A DNA stretch of 64,000 bases from Ooceraea biroi (Eukaryota > Arthropoda > Insecta > Hymenoptera > Formicidae), in assembly GCF_003672135.1 (NCBI RefSeq), contig NC_039517.1, positions 5,952,001 through 6,016,000 on the forward strand, given 5' to 3'. The notes under the pieces are model-generated. The model did not search any database. It was not told the origin of the DNA and saw only the letters and a program-made list of their open reading frames with translations. The first letter of the stretch is position 1, and each line of letters starts with the position of its first letter. Position numbers and translations under genes: made by a program. Shown piece by piece: positions 10,135 through 23,954 of this stretch.

Positions 10135-12961
10135 CGAAACACGGTACGAGCGATAACAGGCTCGATTTCGCTCATAAAAATTTCACAATGATCCATTGGG
10201 ACACTTGCACGCCACGTGATTTAAGCTGCATCCGGACTGCGACGGACGAGAGCGCTCTAATAATTTAAAACGGCGGGAATACGCCGACGCAGACACGGGG
10301 CATGTGCGCGCGTGCAGGGGCGGAAGCGTAAAATCAATTCATCTTGCTTGTTTTATACGCGAGAGAACGTCAACGTAAGCACCGTCTGAGTTTTCGAAAT
10401 TACGAGGCGACTGCGAGGCGAGATGTATAGCGAGTATATAGATACGAGCGCGTATAGCTGCAGTTGACAAGCACTTTCGAATACGAGATGTATAAAGAAT
10501 AGATGGTTGTTGGAAGAGTAGGTCGTGATACTTCATCATGCACCAACGTCAACTAATAATATCACCGTCTCTTGTTTCTCGGAAAACATCACTTGTACGA
10601 TACGTGTGTGTAATCGTAAGTTTGATTTCTTTGTCCGTCTTCTCTTACTTTTGCATTTTATTTCGATTGTTTAATCTAAATTTAATTTGCATCTCTTTAC
10701 TTAAATTACACTCCTAGATACAAGCTTTCTTCACATTTGATTAATGTCTTCCAACATGTTCGTCAGTAATTACCGTGATCCATTAACGCGGAAAATTCTA
10801 CTCTCGTAGTATCGATTACTCCACCTTGTTCCTTTGGTCACTTCCTGTGACTACCTTCCTTGAAACGCCTCAATCAACTTAGCAAACTCACTGTAGCGTC
10901 TCTCGATCGAATTAGAACGTCGTTAACGCGGGATTACAGATCGATCTTAGGTTTGATGTCGTTTAGTTTATGGCAAGTTTCCAGACACTAACGGAAAATT
11001 GCTTTTACTGATTATCGGTGACTGCATTAGGCGTCGCAGTCTTTGCGAATATTATGTACCTAATAACTTTGAAGCAAGGTAATAAAACGGACAAATGTAT
11101 TAATCAAACGACGTTAACGTGCGTACACTTGCGTTACTTTCTCAGGATAAGATCGAGCGGAGGTAAATTCGCGAATAAAGGTATTCTATACAATCGTATT
11201 CCGGAAGAAATATTTTCCAGCAGATTAGCTCGGTAAATATTCACGATGATCGTGCAAATTCCTCAACGATACCTGTGGAATTTTTTAAAGAAGGTGAGAT
11301 TACTCGCGTGGACGATTCCACGATAATTAATTAAACCAAGACAATAGGGAAGAACCTTCCACGGCTAGGTATGAATCGGCAGGCCATTATTCATCGAGGC
11401 GCCGAAATTAATTTAATAATTCCACGATTTAATACTCTCTCCACCCCTTTCCCATTTTCTATTACGTTCAGACGATCCTTTGTACCACTATGGGAACATA
11501 CTTATCGCGCATTCCGTTATTATCTCTAAAGGCATATTCACGTAATAGATTCTCGTTAAACGACGGAAAATAATAAACTGCGAGAATAAATAATTTCAGT
11601 GTCCTCGTGAGATTACAACTTTTGTTCGATGTAAATCATCTATGTTGTTGTATTTTATGTATCTCGCTATTCCTCAAATTATCGGCGATGCGTCAGTGAT
11701 ACAGCTATTACTGTTTCAACGAGAAAATGATTTTTAACTGGAATTACCACATTACGCGAAATTTGTAAAGTGATGTTTTCCACGGAAAGTAGTTCGTTAA
11801 CGAATGCAAAGTACAGAACAGTACCATTGTACTGTGCGCGATGCAAAGCGTTCGATCGCAATCGCGTCCAAGTGCGCTGAAAAATAGGAAACAGCCTCGT
11901 GGATAATAGTTCCACACGTGTGTACATGTACATGACTCGCATACATTTGTGTATCTGTCTCAGCAGTGTGTGCTCTTTCATTACACGCGCACTCATTTTG
12001 CTTTTTCGCTTTCATGGCACAAATAACGGTACCACGCCATCCTGGCGGAAAGAACGACTTCAAAAGGATCCGGCCGCGTAATATTTTACTTTGTGCAAAC
12101 GAATAATTGGCAAAGTCACGTGAAACGTTGCACGGCGTGTCTAATTCAACAGCCGCTTTACCCGTAGATGAAATATGCGCGCGTTTACCAATTGCCAGTC
12201 GGGAAAGAGTCATTAATATGAAGGCAGTGTGATGAACGAAAACTTGGTTCTGCCGGACGTGAAACTCTCGTGCATCTCAAGCTGGCAACAAATTGTCGAA
12301 CAAATTGTAATTCGTCCTATCGTAAGCGCAACTTTTCTGTCGAATTCTGCGAGTTGAAATCATGAGTTTACGCACCTATGCGTAAGTGCTGAAATCTTTC
12401 TGTCCCGAGCAGAAAATAATGCATCGAGATACATATTGCAACATCCACACGCGCGCGAGCGTAAAAGAAAAACGTTAATCGCGCGCGGCTTACCGATACA
12501 CTTGCACATAAATTTCTACTTGCGGTAAGAGCTTTTTGTGCTCCGCCAGATACCTTTCTCAGTTCCCAATGGGGCATAAATTATTTCCCTAATTACTGCC
12601 AAGCCGTGGATCGCGTGCTGAGGATAATCTCGGGAACTCTTCGCCGTTCTTCCGCCGCCTCGCCGCCACCCCTGTGATTAAGCTTCATTTCCAGCGAAAC
12701 ATCCTCGTTTTAAAAAGTTTTCGGATACCTACGCGATTTACATCGATAGCGATTAATGAAACCAATTTTGAAACTGATAAAAATTTCAAGCGGTAATACA
12801 ACGCTCGCATGCGCGCGTTAATACATAATATTTAGTTTCATGTTTGCGCTACGAAATATTTTACATTACAATTACGGACTCTCTATCATTCCCTAAATTT
12901 CTAAATTTCCTAAAATTGTCCAATATTTCTAAAATCATAAACCTCTTAGTTTCTGTTTCAG
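10135..12961. other. Gene-free stretch
   Basis: No convincing coding frame. A GTAAGT donor-like site lies near 10,616, and a short hydrophobic frame begins at 11,018 (TALGVAVFANIMYLI) and runs to an AAG|GTAATA donor-like site near 11,076, without a good acceptor. Reverse frames 11679-11996 and 11797-12213 overlap each other in different phases and show no motif. Confidence 0.55.
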
Positions 12962-13053
12962 ACTTTAGATTGCAAAAGAGACACGATTATAGATTAATCT
13001 TCCTGAATTGGTACGCACGTGTAAATTTTCATTTTGCCTCCATAATAGCATAA
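12962..13053 (+). other. Candidate non-coding exon
   Basis: This 92-nt segment lies between a strong acceptor (CTTAGTTTCTGTTTCAG, ending at 12,961) and a consensus donor GTAAGT (13,054-13,059). All three frames contain a stop, one of them only in the last codon, so it could be an untranslated or long-non-coding-RNA exon but not an internal coding exon. Chance pairing of splice-like motifs is quite possible. RNA evidence would decide. Confidence 0.15.
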
Positions 13054-13059
13054 GTAAGT

Positions 13060-14598
13060 TGAAAAGCTACAAAGGAAATAACGACGTCGGAAATTGGTCA
13101 CAAAATTGTTATTCCAGTGCAGACAAAAGGCAACGTTATTAAGACAATAATTCTCTTCGAAAACTGTTTCAAACCGAGAGTAATCGAGAAAGAGAGAAAG
13201 AGAGAGATTGAGAGAGGCACGACGAATCACGACGTATTACACAGCAAAGAAATCTGACAGCTCTTTAATCTGATATGAAGTACCCGCAATCACTTGGCAC
13301 AGGTGATACTTTGCAACTCACGGTGGCGCTATATCTGGCGTAGAGTCGCTTAAATATTGAAACGTGGCACGTATCAAGTTTCGTTCGCCGATGGGCCTCG
13401 CTCGTGTTGCATCGGAGAAAAGTTGTACACGTAACTACAGTTTTACAAAGTATGCAAACGATGGATAAAATTACCACCGATCTAAGAACTCTACTTGGCT
13501 ACGCGGATTGCACCGGCAAACTCGGAATTTCGCGAACCACGTGTCACGATCGCATCATTCATTGAAACCCACCGTGACGTATCGGTGTACACACAAAGGG
13601 CAATGCACTTACGTCGTGAAACGTGAACGTCCAACGACTTATCGATCCCGTGTAAGACCCTCAGACAGTTTAATAAAATACGAAGGAAGTCCGCGTGCGC
13701 GCGAACGATGTACTTTCACGCTGTCGGTCGGCTGCACTATAGAGTGCATCCATGTGAGCTGATGTGCCACATCGATCATTACATAAAAACTCAAGGAGTC
13801 CCTGAGGAGCCTCGGTCGAGGGAAAATATTCAAAATCTAGCACAACTCGGCAATTTCGACCCTCATGCTGCTACTCAGAGCAAATAGACGTAAAACGACA
13901 TTCAAGTACACACGGCTTTCAATAAACTCACTATAATATTTATGAAACGCTCCGTCCTGAGATTTAACCGAGAATAACGACCATTTAATTTATTTATGAT
14001 TTAATTATGTAGCGGTTATATTATTGTTAAACACATTAGCAATTTCCAGAGCACTGCAATTATACATACATATATAATCGTGATGGATATAATACTGCAA
14101 TGCTTGTAAATTTTGTCGATACAAATGTGATAATTAATCAAATTTTTACATAGTAAACAAACTGAAATTTCATTTACACGATTTTCAGTATAACAACAAT
14201 CTGCGGCATCATTTATGCTGCTATATGAAAAATCACAATGAGCGAGCGGCGCATGGTCGTCGACTAACCAGAGTGATAGAATTAAGTCGAACGACATCAC
14301 CGTAACGTTACCGTATCAATCGAGATTTAACAAGCTCACTCCAAGATAGATTTACCACATTACGACAAGTCGCTACTCAAAGTCGATTTTTGTCAAGATT
14401 TCAGTTACGTGACCGCCCCATGCAGATTTACTCACGTGCAATGACACAAGCAAACGGATCAAGATCAACGCGCCGCTAAACGGCATAGCTGTAAATAATA
14501 TCTTTCTTTTCAGCAAGGTGGATCGTACTCTCGGGGAAAAAGCGGAGTAGATTGTCGCTAGATTAAATTGTACGGGTTACGCTCCACGCGGAAAGCAA
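13060..14598. other. Gene-free stretch
   Basis: Short purine repeats (GAGAAAGAGAG type) occur near 13,185-13,215, and an AT-rich block lies at 13,900-14,300. A pyrimidine-rich acceptor-like site ends at about 14,515, but all frames close within about 20 codons. No gene is seen. Confidence 0.6.
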
Positions 14599-14634
14599 AG
14601 AGAGGAAGACAGAGAGGAAGACAGAGAGAACGAC
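14599..14634. repeat. 12-bp purine-rich tandem repeat
   Basis: Two exact copies of AGAGAGGAAGAC and a degenerate third, embedded in a purine-rich strand from about 14,580 to 14,690. Polypurine tracts of this kind can form triplex structures. No gene context is visible. Confidence 0.85.
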
Positions 14635-16419
14635 ACGGAGACGGGAGAGAGAAGCAGAGGTGAAAAAAGGGATCAGAGGGCGGACAGTAAAGCGGTCGCA
14701 GTTACGGCCGGAAATTGGCGAAACTTTGCGGAAGGTAAATTAGCGGTAGTAATAAAAAGCGGCTTGGTCCTCGCCGAATTTCCTCGTCCTTTTTTCCCCG
14801 GGACGAGCTTTATTGCGCAGACCTCCAACCCCGTCTCTTTGCTTCTCCGTTCAACTATCCCTGCAATGCACGACGATAGGCGAGTACTCGGATGAAATTA
14901 TGAGAACGGGTTTCGCGGGAAGACGCAAGAACTTTGCTTCTCCTAAAATCCTCTTTCTTTTTCTCTCTCTTCTTGTATATATAAATTGTATATATAAATA
15001 GACGCACACGTACACATGTCACGCTTCGACTAAAAAAACAATGTTTGGTACAAAAAACAATTCAGTTAATGCTCTCGATTCATTCATTCTCCGAACAGCG
15101 TCGATAAGACGGTTATCTCGAGTACAATCCCCTTTCAATGTTACATCGAAAAAGGGGATGATCCCTCGTAATCTCACTGAATTTACATTTAGAGAAGAAC
15201 GTTTACGCATAGGTTTGGACAAGTGCAAAGCATTCGACGATTCATGTCTCTTCTTTCATCGTCTCTAAAACAGTCTGTAAGACGAACGTCTGCGAGAGCA
15301 AATCGTTCAGAAAGTAGCGACGAGAACAAGCATTTCCTTAAAGAGGAAACACACACAATACACTGTTTCAAATACCCTAGTCAATTAATAAAATAATAAA
15401 AGGAATTATATATCTTTAATAAACAATTTTACGAGTCGTCCCTATGATAAGTTTCACATTTTCGACGCGAGTTTTATTCGTCTTAAGGAAATTTTATTAT
15501 AAATTTCCTGAAAATACAGCAAATATTCTATTGTAAAACAACCGGTATATATTGACACATTCAACGCAAAATCAGAATTCACCGTTATCCCAAAACAGTA
15601 AAATTTTAATATAAAGCTATACATATATTACGCGCCATTATTATATCCATTTGACAAATTTTGTCGAGCAAAATTCCAATTTGAATGTATATTCGACGTA
15701 TCTGCGATTAAAGCAGATTAAGCTCATTTAATTCCAATAAAATCAGTCGTAATAATTAACGCTAAAGAGGAGCATGTATCGAGCGCGATACTCGCACGGA
15801 TCCCGTTTCGTTGGAAAAGTCAGTTTGGAGATCGATTCGATCGCCGTTTGATTCTTAAATCAATCATTCGAGTGTGAAACCTGAATTTGCGTAAGCACTT
15901 GATTAAGCTGAATTCAATTTGACTCCACCCGTCGTCGACTCAACGTATCGTTCCGTTTAACGGCGCGCGAACAATGATAACATAATGCACACGGATAACG
16001 ACGTTCCACGCGTTTCATCTTGTACTAATTGTAAGAAACGTGTTTACGAATGAGTACGAGAGCAATGAGATAAACGATTCGTGAACTAAAAAACGAATCG
16101 ACACGTCGAACCGAAAATTGTCATGCAGCCTCGTTGGCGAGAACGGAAGCCGTTTTCTCGATTCCCGTGTAACTGCGTGGCGGTTCGCGCGCGATTTATA
16201 TGCACGTAGCTAACTCGCACACAGGCTGGAAATTGCACCCGACGCGAAATATGCCGGGCGACGAGCGCGTAAACGCGTATTGGTAATACCTATTACGCCG
16301 ACGCACATTTCGTCATTAAATGTCCATCAGACTCGTTCGACGGTCAGAATCGAGTATATCGCGCCGATGAACGCCCTTCCGGCGTGGAATGCAGTCTACT
16401 AAATTTGATTAAAAGTGCT
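14635..16419. other. Gene-free stretch
   Basis: An AT-rich block at 15,370-15,780 lies between mixed-composition flanks. Frames at 15019-15228 (reverse) and 15041-15268 (forward) overlap on opposite strands and show no motif. Confidence 0.6.
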
Positions 16420-16445
16420 CGCGCGCGCGCACACACACACACACA
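16420..16445. repeat. (CG)n(CA)n alternating tract
   Basis: About five CG units run directly into about eight CA units, giving some 26 bp of uninterrupted alternating purine-pyrimidine sequence. This is a classic Z-DNA-prone composition. Confidence 0.9.
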
Positions 16446-19400
16446 GCACGCGGCAGTAGCGACGCTCAAGTACTGTAATTTATTGTCAAAGTTCCTTTAA
16501 TTAGTGCCGGTGAAGTTATTTAATACTTCACAGTAACGTATAGCACCATTGCAACGAGCGATCGATTTCATCGATGTCGCGCGTCTTCCGTGTTCGCAAG
16601 CTCCAACCACGAGAGTTTCTTCGTGGATATACCCCGCTCATAGAGTATAGTTGGCGTTTGAAAAATAACTCGTGGGTATTTACAAGCGCGGCATTTCCTC
16701 GTAATGCGAGTACGATCTCGCATCGAAATTTCGTTCGAAATTCGAGCGTGGGACATTTCGGTCCTCGTCCGTGCCCGTTCATCGCGACGAGAAGGCGCAG
16801 TGAGAGCGAATAATTGCGTTAAATCTCGAGTGATCGGTCGGGCTGCGCGGAATTCACGTCGACCTTTCTTCTGTCCGCCCAACGACGGGCTGCAACGACG
16901 AGCAAAATGACTGTAAATGAAGACGGCCGAACGTTATACCGCGGGCAAGGCGCATGGCGCTTGACATCGTGCCAGATCGCATCTAATTACGAGGTTGTCG
17001 ATGCTTATTCCCGCAGGAAAATCCTTCCGACTTGTACGTTTACCACTCGTCACCCTTTCTCCCCTCTGGTCGGGAGAGCACCAACAGAAATTTTCTATCC
17101 TCCGTTCCTTACCACACCGTAAACCACCTAGTACTACCTCGATCCTATGCTATCCCGCTCCCTCACGCTCTCTCTCTTGACGTATTTTCCGTGGAAATGC
17201 AAATTCCGGGTCACTGACATCGACTCTCGAATCTCTCGAGCAATATATCGTACTGACGACGTCGAAGGGAAGTAGATGTACGTGTGCGGAAAGATAGAAG
17301 CTACATCGAGGATATATCTCGAACGAATTTTTCCATATCCTCTCTTCGGAGTCCTCGAGAATAATCTCGGTAACGACGCGGTCGACTTTGCGCACGTGAC
17401 AAAAACCGCCGTTAATCCGCTGGAGAAAGGAAAAGCGATACAATTCTTACGTCAATATTACGGTTAAGCGACACTGTCGGCACGGATTCGGAAGAAAATT
17501 GATTATGAAAACTGGGTCCGACGCATACTTTCTGTAAACTGTCGTCGTGACGCTTCGACGTTTGACGAATACAATATGCATACATGTCTCTATGTCGCAC
17601 CAGAGGTGCTCTCTTCTTGGAAAGACGTTATTTGTGCCCTCGAAATCCGCTGTCTTAGACGCTCGTCCGATCCGATTGCGCTTCGGAGCGTTTCCACCTC
17701 GGCCGCATGCCCCGTTCGTCGTCAAACGGACGAACGCTCTTGCAAATGGTATTTGAAGATCGCGCATGGCTATGAAAGGGATTCGATGAGGGGCGCAATC
17801 CTCGACGCAACTGCGGCACGGTCTTGCCGGTTAGAGAGGGATGCACGCAGAGAGATTCGGAGGGAAAGGATTCTTTCGGTCAACCGCAACGATAATCTCG
17901 AAATCGATCCGCCGCGCGCGAAAGGGCTTCCCCATCTGATTCTGGGGCGACGTGCATCCTCGCGTTACAACTGCCCCAACATGGCTAATCGGGAAGGTTC
18001 CCCGTCTGTCTATCGCTTCCCAGACTGCGACCCGAATTGCGTTCTCGCCGCCATTCGCCGCTATTCGTGAGATACCTGGCGACGACAGTCTCGTCGTGAA
18101 TTGAGCGCAATCCCGGGATGAGTAGCTTATTTATACTTTCGAGGGAACCAGTCGAGGAAATCGGAGTCGACTCGTCGTCACTCGAGGGTTTCAGCCGGCA
18201 TCGCGTTACCATTTAGTTAACACACAACGGTTACCACAGCTAGGAGAAGTCGTAGCAAAGGCTAAGTTTGCCTCATTTGCTCGTCATTGTTAGCAAGTTG
18301 GTCGCCTATCGCGAACCAAGGTAACAGACCGGTAGAACACCGATACGGGAAGATCTTCAAGATGCACCGTCTTTATCGAGTCGAGCGAAAGCAACCACGC
18401 GATACTTAATTAAGGGATCCTCTGAACGAGCGATAAATTAAACGAAACAGGAATTGCAACTCGAGCCCTTTTTTGCAATAGCTGTAATATTTCCGGGAAA
18501 TGGAGTAACATTAATGCTTTTTTTTGTGGATTAACTATTAAGTTCTGGCTCGTAACCGGCGTCGCCTCGGAAGAAGCATGGCGACGACGGCGCACGATGA
18601 AACTATTCTTCTTCTTAAGAAGCAACAAGAACCAGTGCGAATCTCAGAGAGACAAAGACACACACGCACACACACAGAGAGGGCCGAAAAAAGAATAAAA
18701 ATTAATTACCGCCATCCGTTAATTACGAAACTTCCACAGAGTGAGAGCGAAACAACGGCCATGTCTCGCTGCAACTTTTGCTGAAATCAAGTTTCGTAAA
18801 CTTGATTAAGTTCCACGGGTAAATTGATAAGCTCTCGGTGTTGAATCGTGAGTATCGAATACCGTGGAAACGAGCTACTCCGACTCGGTGTCACGTCGTA
18901 ATGGCTACGCGCGGCAAAATAAGTCGGGCCGAAGAAACACGGAAGTCGTGATTCCTCGCTTGATGCAACTTTTCACTCCTCAGTCCTCGCATTCGGATTT
19001 TGTTTGACTTTCAAATGGAACTGGTGGCTGCGTCGTGGATACTCGGGAGTCCCTCCGAGTTATTAGAATTTTCCTCAGGACGATGACCTTTCCATCTCGC
19101 AGAACCGACAGAAGCGAGCTCAGGAAACGAACGTAAAGAGAACGCAGAGAACTAGGAATCACCTTGCAACTCGACGTTTCCTAGAATTAAGCTCACGCAT
19201 CTTCGAAATGAACGTCTTAACGAGAAGGATTTCGATGACGCAATTTCGATTTTAGGCGCAATCGGCCAAACAAACGTCGTGTTTTTCTTGAGATTTACGG
19301 TACTTGAGATATAGAGTACTTCTATAGAAGAACGTCAAATCAAGTATCAAGATTGTGAAAGAAAGCTTATCACGTTATATTACTCGTGAAATAATATGAT

Positions 19401-22060
19401 CTTTTACTTGTGCTTTCGCGTTGACGAGTAATCATAGTCTTGTGTAATTACTTAGAAACGCATGAAAGCTCCTCACGACGTTATGGACGATACTTTTCTC
19501 AAGAAACTGATTCCTTCGAATTGTCACAGCTTGCAGCAAACTCGCGTCTTTGGATATAATCACCTGCTGATACCTCGAGAGTAATTAATCGCGGAATGAC
19601 AAAAATAGGAAAGAAGGAAGTCTCCGTCCAGGCGCAATGTAAATGGAAGAGTTGTGTACGAGCTAAATGAAGGGTAGAAACCGGGGTATGGGAGCGCTAT
19701 TTACTCTCCCTTCTTAGAAGGCTTTCATCTTGCGGCCGATTTTTTAAGAGGAAAGTTTGCCGTATAAAAAAAATAACGACTAGCCGATAATCGGATAGAC
19801 TGCGCATGGTATTCTCTCCCAAGTGTACATCTTCCACCAAAATCAGCAAGATTACACGAGTTGACCGTGTTCCTCCATCTGTCTCACATCCACGTTTCGT
19901 ACATATCATACATCTCTTGCTCGCGTGTCGCACTGACGATACCTTTCACGTAAAGAGTTTCAAGTACAAATAGTTTTTTCGAACATTTATACGACGGAAT
20001 CTCATGTAAAAGAAAAGGCGTGAGTCCTCGATGGAAATGCGCGAATAAATTTGCACGAGAAAACATTTATCTCGAATAAAGACTCTTTTCGCGTTTGTAT
20101 CGCTCGCGCGTGCACGATGCGACGCGAACGTACGAACGAGACTTTTTACACGACGTAGGGAGTGATAGCGCGCTGCGAAATCTCATTACTTCTCGACAAA
20201 GACCTCCCTGCGTAATGCAACGAAAAAAGGAGATGGAAAAAAAAGACTTTCGAGTCTGGCGGCAAACACTTTTCGAGATTAACACCGCTATTCTCAAATG
20301 CAAGCTCGCGCGCGGAATTTAAGTGGTTTACGACGAGGAATTATCGATACAAAGCATGGATGGAATGGCTCTCGTAATCAGATCGAATTTTATCCTCTTT
20401 CTAGCGATCTAGCTATTCATTCATCTAGTTGAGATACAATGACGCGAAAGTCGCTCGAACTTGAGTGCAAAACGCCACCTCCACGATTTAACGATTTTCT
20501 ACGATGCGGAGTCGCCTCAAGGATGATGTACTCTGCATCTGGATACTCACCAAATGGATTTAACGTGACGGGAAATCAATTGAAAGAATTATTTTGCCAC
20601 AATACGCGACTAAAAACGGGTACATTCGTCCGCGCGTATTCGTTTGCAACGATAATCGAATTTCCGTGTCAAAATTCTATAATGTTCCGCCTCAGTCCCG
20701 AACACGGAAATATATATTTATCTGGAGCTTCATCAACTTGGGTATTCATTTTGCGTGAATATCCAAGCTTCATGATTGTCGAGAATCTTCAAAAATACAC
20801 GGTGATTCCAGTACGTATAGTTTTGCAATCGGGATTCATGACGAATCCATCGATCCTTTGTATATCCTTTTTTTTCTTAATGCAACGTATGCACACGAAC
20901 GGCCTGCGCGTTTTCGCATTCTCGAATCAATCGTACAAGGAAGCGACGACGTACGCGCATCGATCAACGACGATCCACGGTGATTGAATTTTCACGATGG
21001 TTGCATCCGCGATTCGTTTCGATTCCATTTCGCGTTTTCGCGCACGACAACACCGTATCTGTATTTTCTCGAAAGATTCTCGTATCTTGAAAGATTCTTA
21101 CTCGCTTTCTCGCGCGCTCTCAGCAAATGAAATTCGCTCCCTCGATTAACAATGAGATAATCGAAACATTTTCAACAAAGTAAGCCACAGAAATTTCGCC
21201 AATGAGCGATAATATTCAAGAGCAGCATTCGCGGTTTCGACGTGTCCGACCATCAATGCGGATGATCGGAAAGAATCGCCTCGGCGTATGGAGACAATGC
21301 ACGCGGATCGACTACACCGTGGATGCGCTTTCGGCATCGTCGCGCGATGCACTTTTACTCCACGCTTCACCAAAAGCGGCCGCTTCATCGCCGCGAACTT
21401 TGGATCGATAGATATTATTTCCGGCCTGTGCACGACACACGCTGAATTCACAATACGCTTCCGCGTGCACGCCACGACGCACCTACCATAATAATGCGAA
21501 TGCGTTTCGCGCGCGCGTCTCTTCCACCATCCTTGGGAGCCGCGTCGCTTGCAACCGCATCGAAATTGCGATCGGGAGAATCATTAATCGCTTTGTCGTG
21601 TTGACGTTCGAGGATAAACCGCGTCAAAACCGCGGAGTTCATTCGAGATTCAACGATTCAGTTCGACGTAATCTTTATGAAGCCAGAGTCTCGTAATCAA
21701 GAAACCGTCTCGTCGTCTTTGGCGTTTCGAAATTTCTCGAAAATTTCTCAAGCAAACTTGTGTTACGGTGATAGAGCAGTTACTTCCGGAAGTAATACGC
21801 GACGCATTCGTCCTCGGCAAAATGGATCCAACTTTGCTTCCGTATAAGCTTAATCCTATGGGGACTTGACGAGGTTCGCGCGTAGTTCGCATCTCCCATT
21901 TCGATTAGAAGATTCAAGCGCGCCTGCTACACCACGTCGCGGAATTAAGCTGTCCTAAGATCGACCTCTCTCTGTCTTTCTCTCTTTCCCTCTATCTCTC
22001 GTACGAGTTCTCGAATAGTATGATGCATTCTCGTGACGTCGTCCATTTCAGAGAGCAAAA
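16446..22060. other. CpG-rich gene-free stretch
   Basis: Many frames of 60-180 codons overlap in several phases, for example 16528-16910, 17576-18070 and 21146-21491. The longest, 20439-20987 on the plus strand (182 codons), has no recognisable domain, no splice support and no coherent composition. I propose no gene. A (CA)n tract with one interruption is at 18,659-18,676. Confidence 0.55.
18659..18676. repeat. Short (CA)n tract
   Basis: Nine CA-type units with one CG substitution, continuing into GAGAG. An ordinary microsatellite. Confidence 0.9.
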
Positions 22061-22082
22061 TTGGCACACACGTGTGTGCCAA
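22061..22082. repeat. 22-bp perfect palindrome with CACGTG core
   Basis: The left arm TTGGCACACAC is followed at once by its exact reverse complement GTGTGTGCCAA. The centre is CACGTG, the canonical E-box bound by basic helix-loop-helix proteins. The palindrome ends sharply, as the next pair does not match. It could be a dimeric binding site or a cruciform-prone repeat. No adjacent gene identifies its role. Confidence 0.9.
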
Positions 22083-23931
22083 ACATTTAATTTTCAATAT
22101 TTAAGATTCAATGTTTGATGAAATTGAATAAAGATACGGCATGTGCCATGATATATAAGATACGAGCAAGTGAACACCAATCATCTCCGGATGTGCAATG
22201 GTCATATCTCCTACCCACTCGATCGATTTCCATTTCGAAAACCGACGGCGAACGAACAGCGCGGCCGGGTCCATCTACCCGCTCGAAAAACTCATTCGTC
22301 CATTTTTAACTAGTTTTTCCGTCCAAACAGAATTTGCGCTCCCGACGAAGCGAAAAAAGGAATTCCCTGCATTCCTCCTCGAAGCGTCGTTAACGGGCAC
22401 GGAGCATAGCACGTTCAATTATCATCTACGCCAAGGGGAAAGCGAGACAGAGAGGGAAAAAGGGAGTGCTTAATAAAAGGCCCAATTTCTCGCGCGCGCG
22501 ATTTTCATCTGTAATTCCGGAATCGCGGTTCGTTAAAAACGAGCAACGCGTCTAAACTCCCCCGTACTTCATTACCGCTGACAAATCGACGCGTACGAGC
22601 CGATTCGAAAACACTCATCAATCCTCGAAGGAGCCTCGTATAGCGGACCGCTCATCGGCGATGCCATCGGGAGCCATTAAGTCTCCCCCGGAACAGTCGA
22701 AAAGCGCCCCGCGCGATGCTCGGGCGTGCAGAACGGAGGACTATATGTACCAAAGCGCTTAAATTTCATCGAGAGGGGCAAGTGGAAATTCGGGGATGGA
22801 GCGCGGCGAGCGTATCGACGGCGACATGGGAATAGGCAACGGGTATACGACGGGGGAACGGCAAAATTTATTATCGCGTCAATTAGAAATTGATGGAACG
22901 TTGGACGATAATCGATTTAGGATCGAATCGGTCCACCTCGAATAGCCCGTTTTGCTGGTCCCCCGCCTCGGGGTGGTTATCGTCCCGTTGTTCGAACGCT
23001 CGCCAAAAATATGAAAGCCACGGGGCAGCGCTTTTCCCGCCCCTTTTGCCGCGCGTTGCCTGTTAAAGTCCAATTCGGAGGGAACAATATTTCTAACGTG
23101 TTTTCTAACGGGCCGTCGTAATTGAACCAACTGCCATTGTTTGTCTGCTTTTTTTCTATCGAGCCGCCGACATGCACGATGGAGCGTACGCAAATAACGG
23201 CCATCCAGCTAAAATTTCATGAAAAGATGATAATTCGCGAAGAGGTATTTGGTTGACGGTTACATCTTTGTGAGCGAATCATTAAAAAGTGAATTCTCAT
23301 GTAGTGTCGGTTCGATATATCTGAATAATCGCGTTACGCCAAGTACGCCAAGTACGACATGATTAATTAGATTTCAATCATTCATCACCTCGGCAGTAGG
23401 CCAGTAGCATGCACCAACAAGTGAAAAGTATCGTTAGTTCGCTGTCGCGTGACATGTTAATTTATTATAACCTCCGATGTTTTGTAAAGAAACTTTCGTA
23501 CTACGCAACCCGTTAGAAAATACGTTTGTAAAACCGATCCCCGGCCACGCGAATCTGATTTTGCCTCTCGATAAAAAAAAGAGTTTCTCTTTAAAATCAT
23601 GTGTAACGAACCGCGACTCGCAGACTATTTTCCGTCGTGACCATTAATCACTGGCTTTTTACCGGTTAATGCAAAGTACGCAGATATTCGTGGTACATGC
23701 TCAACGTAAATCGAACCACCGACTGCCTCGATTGCCGTTTGAAAAACGAAGCAAAACGGGAAACTGCTCGCTGTGTGTATGTGCACCATCGACGCATTTT
23801 ATCATCCGTAACGCTTCCTCTCTCCCTTTTTTCAAAAAGAAAGCATCGTGCGGAACAGATTACAAAGGTCTTCCAAACTTATTCTTGTCTTTTTTTCTAT
23901 CAAGAGCGGTAACTACGATACGAGTTAAAAT

Positions 23932-23954
23932 TCTCTCTCTCTCTCTCTCTCTCT
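23932..23954. repeat. (TC)11 microsatellite
   Basis: A TC run within a pyrimidine-rich strand. Ordinary microsatellite. Confidence 0.95.

Noticed and set aside
20439..20987. 182-codon plus-strand frame
   Set aside because: No recognisable family, no splice sites, and a composition typical of the surroundings.
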